64,000 nucleotides of DNA from Bog-950 sp964631835 (GCA_964631835.1 CAZWAD010000017.1:19170-83169), one strand, 5' to 3'; counted from the stretch's first letter, positions 36,363 to 44,925 are shown. Program-made: numbers and translations. Notes: generated from the sequence alone by a model not told the origin.

Positions 36363-36397
36363 TTTGCTCCTCTTACCTATGGAAAATATTACTTTTG
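36363..36397 (+). promoter_or_regulatory. Bacteroidota-type promoter before the 36420 gene
   Basis: TTTG (36363-36366), 23 bases, TACTTTTG (36390-36397). The -7 element is a perfect match; the spacing is slightly longer than the usual 19-21. ATG 36420 lies 23 bases downstream. Confidence 0.5.
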
Positions 36398-36419
36398 TCC
36401 AAACAAATAATTCTCCTTT

Positions 36420-37256
36420 ATGGCTCATAGCCAGCCGTTTCCTGCAGGTTGGTTGGATAAGAAACAAGGATTCACCCTCATCTTCTTTTTTATTCTTTCC
36501 ATTAATTTCAGTTACTCTCAATTCAGTGAAACAATCCGTACAGGGAGACCGGGTCAGGCTATAGGCGCATTTACTGTAGGAAAAAAAGTTCTGCAGTTTC
36601 AGCAGGGTTTTGATTACTATTCGCTGGCAGATGCAACATATCCGCCCCGCGGGTTTGTATTTAATAATGTTATCCGCTTCGGCATTCTTGAAACTGTGGA
36701 ATTGAGCGCTTTAATTGATTACCAGTACGAACACACCCGGTTCGACACTTTTAGCTCCGTGTTAAATGGTGTCAGTAATTTGCATTTCGGATTTCGCGTA
36801 CATATCAACGACCAGAAAAAGTGGATACCCACCACCGGTTTTCAGATGCGGCTTAAAGTGCCTAAAGTTTCTAATGACTTTGTCACCAGCCATGTGGCTC
36901 CGGTAATGGTATTTGTGGCTAATTGGGCGTTGCCCAGGAATATGAGTATAGCTACAAACTGGATTTTATCGTTCAGCGGCAACGACCCGCACCCGACAGG
37001 AAAATATGTGATAAATTTCGGCTTCCCGATTTATAAGAAATGGAGCGGGTTTATTGAAAATTACGGGCAGTTACGGCAATCTGTTTTTCAGACCAGGATT
37101 GACGGAGGCTTTGCATATTTAATACACAACAATATTCAGCTTGACCTTTCAGCAGGGTATGGAAACAATCAGAACGTGCAGGACTACTTTGTAAGCACCG
37201 GTATAAGCTGGAGAATAATTACTTTCCGAAAACAAAAAAACAAATTGCAGCCATGA
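36420..37256 (+). CDS. Outer-membrane transporter-like protein (phenol MetA family type)
   Basis: A 278-residue protein. An N-terminal hydrophobic segment (FTLIFFFILSINFSYSQ) is the signal peptide; the mature part starts ETIRTGRPGQAIGAFTVG and shows barrel strands (LQFQQGFDYYS, FGILETVELSALIDYQ, KYVINFGFPIYKKW, LDLSAGYGNNQNVQDYFVSTGISWRI). This follows the pattern of the MetA-pathway-of-phenol-degradation-type outer-membrane proteins. Its stop overlaps the next gene (MscS) by four bases. The true substrate is unknown. Confidence 0.75.
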   Translation: MAHSQPFPAGWLDKKQGFTLIFFFILSINFSYSQFSETIRTGRPGQAIGAFTVGKKVLQFQQGFDYYSLADATYPPRGFVFNNVIRFGILETVELSALIDYQYEHTRFDTFSSVLNGVSNLHFGFRVHINDQKKWIPTTGFQMRLKVPKVSNDFVTSHVAPVMVFVANWALPRNMSIATNWILSFSGNDPHPTGKYVINFGFPIYKKWSGFIENYGQLRQSVFQTRIDGGFAYLIHNNIQLDLSAGYGNNQNVQDYFVSTGISWRIITFRKQKNKLQP

Positions 37257-39127
37257 AAAGATTTAATCAACTGCTTGCAGCTATTGCATTCCTGCATGTT
37301 TCTTTATTCAGTTACAGCCAGGCTGATTCCTTAAAGACTAACGATTCATCGAACACCGGCTTGCTGCAAAACTATGAAGCAAAACTGAAGCAAATTGAAT
37401 TGCAGCGTGTTCAGGATTCGGTAAGGAAGGCCGAGCTGGAGTTACAGCTTTCGCAGTTAAAGACCACCGATAATTTAAAGAAGGAAGAGTTGCAGCAGCA
37501 GTTGCGGCAGATAAGCGATGCCGAAGCAAAACGACTGGAGGAAAAAAGAGCCCGGATTGACTCGCTCCGCGCTTCGGCAAAGTCTTTTCCCGTAACCGGG
37601 TTCTTTAACGACACCCTATTTGTTATTTACAGCAAACTGGGGAGCTTTTCTGCTTATGACCGTGCACAGGCGATAACCTCCCGAATCAATAAGTTAAAAG
37701 ATGATTATGCCTTTACCGACAGCAGCCTGCAGGTGGTGGAATCGGAATCAACTTTTGATATTGTAAAGGGCGAAACCATCATCATGAGTATTTCGGAAAA
37801 CGATGCGCTTTGGAACAATACCACGAATAAGGAATTAGCCGGAGAGTACCGGAGTATTATTTCTCAATCGGTTTTAAATTATAAGTCGGAAACAAGCGTA
37901 AGAACCTTGTTGAAGGAAATAGGTCTTGCGCTTTTGGTTATTGCATTGTTAGTTGTTTTTATTTATTACACGCTTAAGTTTTTCAGATGGCTCACCGTAA
38001 AAATAAATGCGCAGGAGGGGAGGAGGCTCAACGACTTCAGGATTAGAAACTACACGCTGCTTGACTCCAAGAGGCTTACCGCCTTTGTTCACTCGCTTGC
38101 TGCCGTTGCGAAGTGGCTGATTATTCTTTTGTCGGTTTATATTGCCTTACCGGTTATCTTCGACTTCTTCCCCTGGACTCAGAACTTTGCCCAAACCCTT
38201 TTCGGTTACATACTCAACCCCCTGAAGAGGATGGGAAGCGGTGTATGGAACTACCTGCCCAACCTGTTTACCATTCTTGTTATCTTTTTTGTTTTCAGAT
38301 ATACTATCAAAGGCATTGCGTTTTTAAAGCGCGAGATAGAAGCTGAAAAACTTCACCTGCCCGGATTTTACCCCGACTGGGCTAACCCCACCTTTCAAAT
38401 TCTGAGGGTAATACTTTACGCCTTCATGTTTGTTTTAATGTTTCCTTACATACCCGGAAGCGACTCTCCGGTGTTTCAGGGGGTGTCGGTTTTCCTCGGC
38501 TTCCTGTTTACCTTTGGTTCGTCAGGCTCGCTGTCGAATATTGTTGCGGGTATTGTATTAACCTACATGCGGTTGTTTAAACTGGGCGACCGGGTAAAAA
38601 TAGGAGAGGTGGTTGGCGATGTCATTGAAAAGTCAATGCTTGTTACCCGCGTTAAAACCATTAAAAACGAAATTATTTCCATTCCCAACTCAACGGTAAT
38701 GAGCAGCCACACCGTTAATTACAGCAGCGAAACACAAAAGGGCGGGGGCTTAATCATGCACACTACGGTAACCATCGGGTATGATGTGCCCTGGAAAAAC
38801 ATGCACCAGGCATTACTGAATGCCGCTGACAGAACAGACTTGCTGTTGAAAGAACCGAAACCTTTTGTGTTTCAAACCAGCCTGGATGACTTTTATGTTT
38901 CGTACCAGATAAATGCCTATACCAAAGAACCAGGCAAACAGGCAAGCATTTACTCCGAACTGCACCAGAACATTCAGGACTGCTGCAACGAAGCCGGTAT
39001 TGAAATCCTGTCGCCTCATTACCGCGCGGCAAGAGATGGCAATATGACTACCATACCTGCCAACTACTTAGATAAGAACTACAAAGCCCCGGCTTTTAAT
39101 ATTAAAACCATAAACGAAGAGAAATAA
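37253..39127 (+). CDS. MscS-family mechanosensitive channel with long N-terminal coiled coil
   Basis: A 624-residue channel. Signal peptide (LFSYSQ near residue 24), then a periplasmic coiled coil (about 35-105, rich in Leu/Gln/Glu/Lys), a soluble part to 220, several membrane helices (ALLVIALLVVFIYYTL, WLIILLSVYIALPVIF, LFTILVIFFVFRY, ILYAFMFVLMFPYIP) and the MscS pore and beta domain: FGSSGSLSNIVAGIVL, FKLGDRVKIGEVVGDVIEK, NSTVMSSHTVNYS. It relieves turgor upon osmotic downshock. The next gene, overlapping by one base, is a second MscS protein. Confidence 0.93.
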   Translation: MKRFNQLLAAIAFLHVSLFSYSQADSLKTNDSSNTGLLQNYEAKLKQIELQRVQDSVRKAELELQLSQLKTTDNLKKEELQQQLRQISDAEAKRLEEKRARIDSLRASAKSFPVTGFFNDTLFVIYSKLGSFSAYDRAQAITSRINKLKDDYAFTDSSLQVVESESTFDIVKGETIIMSISENDALWNNTTNKELAGEYRSIISQSVLNYKSETSVRTLLKEIGLALLVIALLVVFIYYTLKFFRWLTVKINAQEGRRLNDFRIRNYTLLDSKRLTAFVHSLAAVAKWLIILLSVYIALPVIFDFFPWTQNFAQTLFGYILNPLKRMGSGVWNYLPNLFTILVIFFVFRYTIKGIAFLKREIEAEKLHLPGFYPDWANPTFQILRVILYAFMFVLMFPYIPGSDSPVFQGVSVFLGFLFTFGSSGSLSNIVAGIVLTYMRLFKLGDRVKIGEVVGDVIEKSMLVTRVKTIKNEIISIPNSTVMSSHTVNYSSETQKGGGLIMHTTVTIGYDVPWKNMHQALLNAADRTDLLLKEPKPFVFQTSLDDFYVSYQINAYTKEPGKQASIYSELHQNIQDCCNEAGIEILSPHYRAARDGNMTTIPANYLDKNYKAPAFNIKTINEEK

Positions 39128-40023
39128 TGGACGAGCAAATCAGACAGTTCCTGTTCAACCCTACCGTTGGAAAAATTGCTGCCATCTTTATTGGCATAGC
39201 AGTTATCTGGATTATCATACAAACCATTCAAAAGAACCTTTTCTCGAAAATAAAAGATAACGACAACCGCTACCGCGCCAAAAAGTTCGGAAGCTTTATC
39301 GGTTATTTTCTTACCATTCTGCTTGTTACCATTGTCTTTAGCGATAAGCTGGGCGGGCTTACCGTTGCCTTTGGTGTTGCCGGTGCGGGAATTGCTTTTG
39401 CCCTGCAGGAGGTTATTGCCTCATTTGCCGGTTGGCTCGCCATTGTTTTTGGCGGGTTTTATAAAAGCGGTGACCGCGTTCAGTTAGGAGGCATTAAAGG
39501 CGATGTGATGGACATTGGCGTTTTGCGAACCACCATTATGGAAACCGGGCAATGGGTTGATGGCGATTTATATAACGGGCGAATTGTGCTAATAGCCAAC
39601 AGCTTTGTTTTTAAAGAGCCGGTTTTCAATTACAGTGGCGAGTTCCCTTTTCTGTGGGACGAAATAAAAATTCCTGTTCAGTACGGCAGCAATTATGAAA
39701 GGGCTCAGGAAATAATCAACCGGGCGGGGGTTCTTGTAGCGGGCGACCTCACCGAAAAATCGCGGGAGATATGGAATGTATTGCAAAGCAAGTACCGGCT
39801 CGAAGATGCACAAACCGAGCCCATGGTTTCGCTCATTGCCAACGATAACTGGGTGGAATACACCCTGCGCTATGTAGTAAGCTATAAAAAACGCAGGGCT
39901 ACCAAAACCGCCCTGTTTACTCAAATACTTAAAGACATTGAAGCAACAAACGGTGAGGTAAAATTTGCTTCTGCTACCTTCCACCTGGTTGAAGCCCCCG
40001 AGCTGAAAATAAAAATGCAATAA
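39127..40023 (+). CDS. MscS-family mechanosensitive channel, short form
   Basis: A 298-residue channel with three membrane helices (IAAIFIGIAVIWIIIQTI, IGYFLTILLVTIVFSD, LTVAFGVAGAGIAFALQE) and the pore/beta domain FAGWLAIVFGGFYKSGDRVQLGGIKGDV. It lacks the periplasmic extension of its upstream neighbour and shares the A/T of that gene's stop codon (one-base overlap), so both are probably co-translated. Homo- versus hetero-oligomerisation with 37253 cannot be told. Confidence 0.92.
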   Translation: MDEQIRQFLFNPTVGKIAAIFIGIAVIWIIIQTIQKNLFSKIKDNDNRYRAKKFGSFIGYFLTILLVTIVFSDKLGGLTVAFGVAGAGIAFALQEVIASFAGWLAIVFGGFYKSGDRVQLGGIKGDVMDIGVLRTTIMETGQWVDGDLYNGRIVLIANSFVFKEPVFNYSGEFPFLWDEIKIPVQYGSNYERAQEIINRAGVLVAGDLTEKSREIWNVLQSKYRLEDAQTEPMVSLIANDNWVEYTLRYVVSYKKRRATKTALFTQILKDIEATNGEVKFASATFHLVEAPELKIKMQ

Positions 40024-40078
40024 GCTAATGGGCAGGCTTTAAAGATTGCCTGACGAAGTCGTGTGTTCCGCGCGCTGC

Positions 40079-40804
40079 CTACTTGCCGCTGTCAAACTCC
40101 TTCATATCATAATCGAGCCAGGCGCCCCACTGGTTCATCTGGTTTTGTATAAAAGCCTTGCGTTTTAAAACATAACCCGAGGGCTTTGCCGGGTTAAACC
40201 TCAGCGGGCTGGGGATACAAGCCGCAATCAATGCCGCCTCGCCCTGCGACAGCCGCTTTGCCGGTTTATGGAAATAATACTGCGAAGCCGCTTCCACACC
40301 GTAAATACCGTCACCGGTTTCAATTACATTAAGATAAACCTCCATAATGCGCTGCTTGCTCCACAACACTTCAATAAGCAGGGTAAAGTAAACCTCAAGC
40401 CCCTTGCGGATAAAATTGCGCTGCGGAAACAGAAAAACATTCTTGGCTGTTTGCTGCGAAATAGTGGAAGCCCCGTGCATGCGCGGGCGCCTGCGCTTCT
40501 TCTGCTTTTCGTTATACTCCATCGCCTTTTGAATAGCTTCCAAATCGAAACCGTGGTGCCACAGAAAGTTCTGGTCTTCGGAAGTAACCACTGCCAGCTG
40601 CATGTTGTTTGAAATATCGCGCAGGGCAACCCAATCCTTATATAAGCGCATTTCTTTGCCCTTTGCCTTTTGCCCGGCACAGCGCTGAAGCATGAGGAAA
40701 GTAACCGGCACCGGCACAAACCTGAAAACAAGTACCAAAGCCACCGATATGCCTATGCACCAAAGCACGGTTTTCCAGATGAACTTCCATATTTTTTTGA
40801 GCAT
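40079..40804 (-). CDS. mtgA: Monofunctional peptidoglycan glycosyltransferase
   Basis: A 241-residue GT51 enzyme that polymerises lipid II. One N-terminal membrane helix (VLWCIGISVALVLVFRFV), then the GT51 motifs: TSEDQNFLWHHGFD (catalytic Glu), GASTISQQTAKNVFL, RKGLEVYFTLLIEVLW, EVYLNVIETGDGIYGVEAA and ALIAACIPSPLRFNP. Length is that of MtgA. A strong leftward terminator lies upstream, separating it from anything transcribed from the right. Confidence 0.95.
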   Translation of the reverse strand: MLKKIWKFIWKTVLWCIGISVALVLVFRFVPVPVTFLMLQRCAGQKAKGKEMRLYKDWVALRDISNNMQLAVVTSEDQNFLWHHGFDLEAIQKAMEYNEKQKKRRRPRMHGASTISQQTAKNVFLFPQRNFIRKGLEVYFTLLIEVLWSKQRIMEVYLNVIETGDGIYGVEAASQYYFHKPAKRLSQGEAALIAACIPSPLRFNPAKPSGYVLKRKAFIQNQMNQWGAWLDYDMKEFDSGK

Positions 40805-40839
40805 GGCGCGGTGAAAATAAATTTGCTTTCAACACCCGC

Positions 40840-40868
40840 AAAAAAAAGCCCCGCCAAAAAAGCGGGGC
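40840..40868 (-). terminator. Strong leftward intrinsic terminator without an assigned gene
   Basis: Stem GCCCCGC / GCGGGGC with an A-rich loop, followed on the reverse strand by eight T. It reads leftward, yet no leftward gene lies within about 200 bp to the right. Possible small RNA end (see findings). Confidence 0.85.
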
Positions 40869-40881
40869 CTGACACACCTAA

Positions 40882-40901
40882 CGTAAAGGTGACCCTTTAC
40901 G
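40882..40901. repeat. Perfect 8-bp inverted repeat
   Basis: CGTAAAGG, TGAC loop, CCTTTACG. It lies 14 bases from the leftward terminator and would form a second hairpin in a leftward transcript. Confidence 0.75.
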
Positions 40902-41043
40902 CCTCAATATTAAACCAAAAAATTGAAACTTGCACATTTCAGAAACCTTTTTTTATTTTGTATCAACACCCGAAAAAAGTTCAGCACCATGAACCGCTTT
41001 TCAAACCACGTTTCTCCTCTCAAAACAGCAGTTATTTCTTCAC

Positions 41044-41436
41044 TTGTTGAAGCGATTAGAGCAGGGGGGGGTACCGCACTTTACGCGCGCGCGTAGTATA
41101 ACACACAGCTTTCTTTTTTCCAAGAGTTTACTGCAAATAGTTCAAAGACCTTTTAAAAGGGTTCGGGAAAACATCTGTGAAGCCGACAGAAACATCTCTG
41201 TAATTCATGGAAACATCTGTGAAGTTGACAGAAACACCTCTGTAATTCAGGGAAACACCTGTGAAGCTGACAGAAACATCTCTGTAATTCAGGGAAACAT
41301 CTGTGAACCTGACAGAAACAACTCTGTAATTCAGGGAAACATCTGTGAACCTAACAGAAACATCTCTGTAATTGACAGAAACATCTGCGAAGTTGACACC
41401 GCAGAGCTGTTTTTAGTAAAAACGGGCAAAAAATGA
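41044..41436 (+). CDS. Heptad-repeat ORF C (start uncertain)
   Basis: A stop-free frame with eleven 7-residue units alternating as ENICEVDRN and ISVIQG, i.e. 14-residue (42-bp) pairs. Residues at positions 4 and 7 of the heptad are mostly Ile/Val/Ala, the a/d spacing of a coiled coil. The tail is ELFLVKTGKK. The stop overlaps the ATG of a small membrane protein gene (ATGA), good evidence for this frame. The start is unclear: TTG 41044 is the only classical candidate, the repeat part begins near 41165. No homologue recognised. Confidence 0.5.
   Translation: MLKRLEQGGVPHFTRARSITHSFLFSKSLLQIVQRPFKRVRENICEADRNISVIHGNICEVDRNTSVIQGNTCEADRNISVIQGNICEPDRNNSVIQGNICEPNRNISVIDRNICEVDTAELFLVKTGKK
41165..41400. 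repeat. 42-bp tandem repeat array C
   Basis: About five and a half copies of a 42-bp unit with the two related halves GAAACATCTGTGAA and GAAACATCTCTGTAATT. Variation is confined to a few positions (for example GCC/GTT/GCT/CCT after GAA). Confidence 0.9.
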
Positions 41437-41594
41437 GCAAAACAGGCGCTTTTTTGAGTTTTATACAGGAGTTTCTGAGGCTCATTGCGGTGCTTCTGGC
41501 TCTGACTGTGGCAACAACCTTTTTAGCCTGGGTATTTTCAGGCTTTGAGTGGAACTTTACAAGCTATCCGTACACGCAGGGCAGGCTTTATTAA
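41433..41594 (+). CDS. Small single-pass membrane protein
   Basis: A 53-residue protein: MSKTGAFLSFIQEFLR, then one hydrophobic helix (about 17-36, LIAVLLALTVATTFLAWVF) and an aromatic end (FEWNFTSYPYTQGRLY). Its ATG overlaps the stop of heptad ORF C by four bases, suggesting translational coupling, and it lies 51 bp ahead of the 41646 gene. No family recognised. Confidence 0.65.
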   Translation: MSKTGAFLSFIQEFLRLIAVLLALTVATTFLAWVFSGFEWNFTSYPYTQGRLY

Positions 41595-41645
41595 ACAAAA
41601 ACAATAAATACACAAACATTTCTTAACCCTTAAAAACTATTAACC

Positions 41646-42926
41646 ATGGGAAAGTACATTAAAGTAGAACTGTTTATCCGCCAGCCTAAAGAAACACTCG
41701 AACTCTGCGACAAAATTGTTGCAAAAGACACCCTCGATGGGGCAGGCAGTTCGCTGACAGGCGTTATTGATATGACAGCTTATGCTGCCAAGGTAAGCAG
41801 CGCCAAAACGCTGCGCAGCGAAGCCGATTCAAAAGACCGCACCGCCTTGCGCAAATACGAAGATATAGAAACTGCCTGCGGAGTGCGCAAAGGGCAAAAC
41901 AAAGACACAGAAAACACCATCCTGTGGTACGTGCGCCAAATCAAAAAGCTGCTTACGGTTATTCACAAAGGCAGTGAAGAGGCGCTGAACGAATACGGCT
42001 TTGACGTAATTGTTACCCAAACCGGTGCACGGAGGAATGTAAAAATTGAACTGCCCAAAGAGCCTCAGCCCGTTATTGAACTGGGCGAGGCTATTGTAGC
42101 TCAGCATACACTTTTGGGGGCAGGGAGCCCGCTTACTCCGGCATTGGTGGATATGGCGGCTTTCACCACCCTGGTAACCGGTGCGCGCACCCTGCTTACC
42201 GACTGGACAACTTTGCGCGGTCAGGTTCAAAGCAAAAACAACGAGGCACTCAACATTATAGGCTATGCCGAAGGGCAAACCAGCAGCACCGATGGAACCA
42301 TTTATTTCGACAACGGAAAAATTCGCAACCGCCTGCTTCAAAAATTTATGGGTACAGAAGAAGCCCTTAGCGAGTGGGGCTTCGATGTAGTGATTAGCGA
42401 GCGAAGCACCGGACGCAAAAAAGGCATCAAACCATCTATTACCGGAACCGTAACCGATACCCTCGGCAATAAAATAAGCGGAGCGCTGGTGCTGGTTATT
42501 GAACCCGATATTTTTGTAGCCACCGATGCACAAGGCAAATACGAAGTGCCTCAGCTTACACCCGCCACCTACAGCCTGCTGGTTCACAAAAGCGGCTATG
42601 CCGATAAACAGGTGGGCGGCATAGTAGTTACTGCCGGTGCAACCACCACCGCCAACGTGGTGCTGGCTTCCGCCTCCACCTCCGCCACCGTAAGCGGTCA
42701 AATAACACAAGGCGGCAGCGGTGCACCGGGAACGGTTACCATTCAGGTGGCAGGCAGCCCGCAGGTAATATCTACCGATGGGGCAGGCAACTACATAATA
42801 CCCAATGTGCCGCCCGGCAACTATGCCCTGCAGGGCGCCCTCGACAGCAACCCCGCTAATATTATTACCCACAACATAACCGCAGTAGCCGGTGAAACAA
42901 CTACGGTGAATTTTGTGTTTCCGTAA
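41646..42926 (+). CDS. Protein with two helical modules and two carboxypeptidase-regulatory-like domains
   Basis: A 426-residue protein with no signal peptide. Residues 15-125 and 140-255 are two copies of one helical module: both contain a DxxxGAGS(S/P)LT turn and end with EALxE(Y/W)GFDV. Residues 265-345 are a carboxypeptidase regulatory-like domain (SITGTVTDTLGNKISGALVLV, LLVHKSGYADK) and residues 346-426 a second (TVSGQITQGGSGAPGTVTI, GNYIIPNVPPGNYALQ, ending TTTVNFVFP), very close to the end of the 18855 protein. It follows heptad ORF C and a small membrane protein on the same strand. Function unknown. A long antisense frame over it is a GC shadow. Confidence 0.85.
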   Translation: MGKYIKVELFIRQPKETLELCDKIVAKDTLDGAGSSLTGVIDMTAYAAKVSSAKTLRSEADSKDRTALRKYEDIETACGVRKGQNKDTENTILWYVRQIKKLLTVIHKGSEEALNEYGFDVIVTQTGARRNVKIELPKEPQPVIELGEAIVAQHTLLGAGSPLTPALVDMAAFTTLVTGARTLLTDWTTLRGQVQSKNNEALNIIGYAEGQTSSTDGTIYFDNGKIRNRLLQKFMGTEEALSEWGFDVVISERSTGRKKGIKPSITGTVTDTLGNKISGALVLVIEPDIFVATDAQGKYEVPQLTPATYSLLVHKSGYADKQVGGIVVTAGATTTANVVLASASTSATVSGQITQGGSGAPGTVTIQVAGSPQVISTDGAGNYIIPNVPPGNYALQGALDSNPANIITHNITAVAGETTTVNFVFP

Positions 42927-43152
42927 GCGATGAGTGTGTGAAGGTGTTAAGGTGTTAAGGTGCGAAGGTGTTAAGGTTTTTAAACGCAGAGCCCCTAACC
43001 TGCGGAAAAGAGACTCTGCCGGAGGGGAAAGGAAAGAAAGGGTAAAAAGCGAACCTTTTAGTATGTTTAGGTTTGTATATTTATAAGTTAGCGGTAATTC
43101 TATCACGACAGTGCTCTCATAAAACCTTAACAATAAAATCTAAAGGCTCTCA

Positions 43153-44925
43153 ATGGACAAATACCAAACACTCGTAAACATCCTTGACAAAATAAGGGCA
43201 GAAGCAACTACACAGCATAAAAACCGTTACTTACCTGACGTATCAGAGTCGGAGAAGATTAATCAGGCAAGAGCCAGGGCATTCATTCATTTATATTTAA
43301 AGGTAAGTTTTGGATTGCTTGACTTTGCAGAAAGAGAGCATTTTATTACAGACGACCCTTATGATGGCGGTATTGATGGATATTACATCAATAAGGAAAA
43401 CAGGACAATTTACTTTATTCAATCAAAGTTCAGAACCAATGGAAAGAATTTTGAAGGTAAGGAAATAAAGTTGGAAGAGATTTTAGTAATGGATATCAAT
43501 CGTATCCTTGATGGTGAAGAAAAAGATGAAAGTGGAAATAATTACAACGGCAAGATAAAACAGTTGCAGCGAGAGATAAGCAACGTTGACAACATTGCAA
43601 GGTATTCTTATCAAGTAATCATATTAGCTAACCTTAGTGGCGTTCCTGATAGCAAGTTAAGACAATTAACTGGTGGCTACGCCACCAGCGTTTTTGATTA
43701 TGAGAAGTGTTATGAATCTTTGATTTTTCCAGTCATTTCAGGGACCTTTTTTAATGCAAGCGATGTAAATATTTTTATTGACCTAAGTAATAAGAATGCT
43801 GGAAGTAAAATCAGCTATACAGTTAAAACAAAACACAGCGAATGTGATATTACTGTCTTGTTTGTTCCGACAATTGAAGTAGCAAAGGTCTTACACAAAT
43901 ACAAAAATTCCATTTTGAAATTTAACCCCAGAAGCTACCTTGAACTTGAGGGGCAGAAAGTAATTTCAGCCATGCGAGAAACCATTCTAAACAATAGTAC
44001 TAATGAATTTGCCTTGTTTAATAATGGAATTACAATGATTTCAGACGAAACAAACATTAATGAAAAGATTGGTCAAAAGAATAAGGCGCAATTGAATGTT
44101 AGGAACCCGCAAATTATTAATGGTGGACAAACAACATTTACATTGAGTAGAATCTATGAAGAAAATCTGACTAATAATCCCGACAAAATATTTCAAGACA
44201 AGGAAGTTTTATTAAAAATTATCACGCTTAATGATTCCAGTCAGAACAAAAGTAATGAGACACAAAAACTTCAATTAATTGACGATATATCAACTGCAAC
44301 AAACCAGCAAACCCCTGTTATTACTGCGGATAAATTTTCAAATGAAAGGACACCAATTCTATTGCAAAAAATTCTTTTTGACAGATTTGGAATTTTGTTT
44401 GAGAGGAAGAGGGGTGAGTTTGGTGATGGGCTTAATAACGGCTACATTGATAAATCTCAAATCTTGGAAAGAAATCTGTTTTTCAGAATTTATTGTGCCA
44501 GCAATGGCGAAATAAACAAAGCAATCGAAAAAAGGATATTTATGAGTAAGGCGCTTGAAGATGGAATTTTGAATGACAGTTCAAAGCTTGACAATTTTTA
44601 CTTCGGACTAAAATGTTTCAAACGAATTACCATATCACCCAATCCACAAAAAACAAAACATAAATACATCTATGCTCAAATTTATGCTTTCACAAAAAGT
44701 TACAAACCGACTGAAATAAATGATTATGATAACGTCATAAAGGAAAAAATAGGTTTGTTCAAAAAGGAATGGACAGCGTTTGAGAAAGATAAATCACAAA
44801 CGAATAGCAAGTTTATGAGGACTTATTTTGACAAATACACGCAAACTACGCGACACGGATTTAATGAAAAAAGCTGGTATAGAAGTGTGGAGTTTGAAAA
44901 GGATGTGATTAGCTATTTCAAGTGA
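43153..44925 (+). CDS. AIPR-family abortive phage-resistance protein
   Basis: A 590-residue protein. The N-terminal part (about 60-110) has DDPYDGGIDGYYIN, then YFIQSKFR, an acidic-glycine-then-QxK arrangement like restriction-endonuclease-fold nucleases. The AIPR domain (about 250-560) shows FNPRSYLELEGQKVISAMRE, ALFNNGITMISDE and the conserved NPQIINGGQTTFTL. AIPR proteins are linked to abortive infection. The gene is AT-rich compared with the flanks, with flanking gaps on both sides, suggesting horizontal gain. It probably acts alone; no methylase is near. Confidence 0.9.
   Translation: MDKYQTLVNILDKIRAEATTQHKNRYLPDVSESEKINQARARAFIHLYLKVSFGLLDFAEREHFITDDPYDGGIDGYYINKENRTIYFIQSKFRTNGKNFEGKEIKLEEILVMDINRILDGEEKDESGNNYNGKIKQLQREISNVDNIARYSYQVIILANLSGVPDSKLRQLTGGYATSVFDYEKCYESLIFPVISGTFFNASDVNIFIDLSNKNAGSKISYTVKTKHSECDITVLFVPTIEVAKVLHKYKNSILKFNPRSYLELEGQKVISAMRETILNNSTNEFALFNNGITMISDETNINEKIGQKNKAQLNVRNPQIINGGQTTFTLSRIYEENLTNNPDKIFQDKEVLLKIITLNDSSQNKSNETQKLQLIDDISTATNQQTPVITADKFSNERTPILLQKILFDRFGILFERKRGEFGDGLNNGYIDKSQILERNLFFRIYCASNGEINKAIEKRIFMSKALEDGILNDSSKLDNFYFGLKCFKRITISPNPQKTKHKYIYAQIYAFTKSYKPTEINDYDNVIKEKIGLFKKEWTAFEKDKSQTNSKFMRTYFDKYTQTTRHGFNEKSWYRSVEFEKDVISYFK

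Noticed and set aside
41165..41400. CRISPR-like array
   Set aside because: Repeats are contiguous with 21/42-bp period and no unique spacers, and no cas genes are present; the same holds for arrays A, B, D and the 45-bp repeat.
41829..43133. Long antisense frame of 434 residues over the 41646 gene
   Set aside because: It is a mirror of a GC-rich gene with strong domain evidence on the other strand; its sequence has low-complexity Gly/His/Tyr runs and no recognisable domain.
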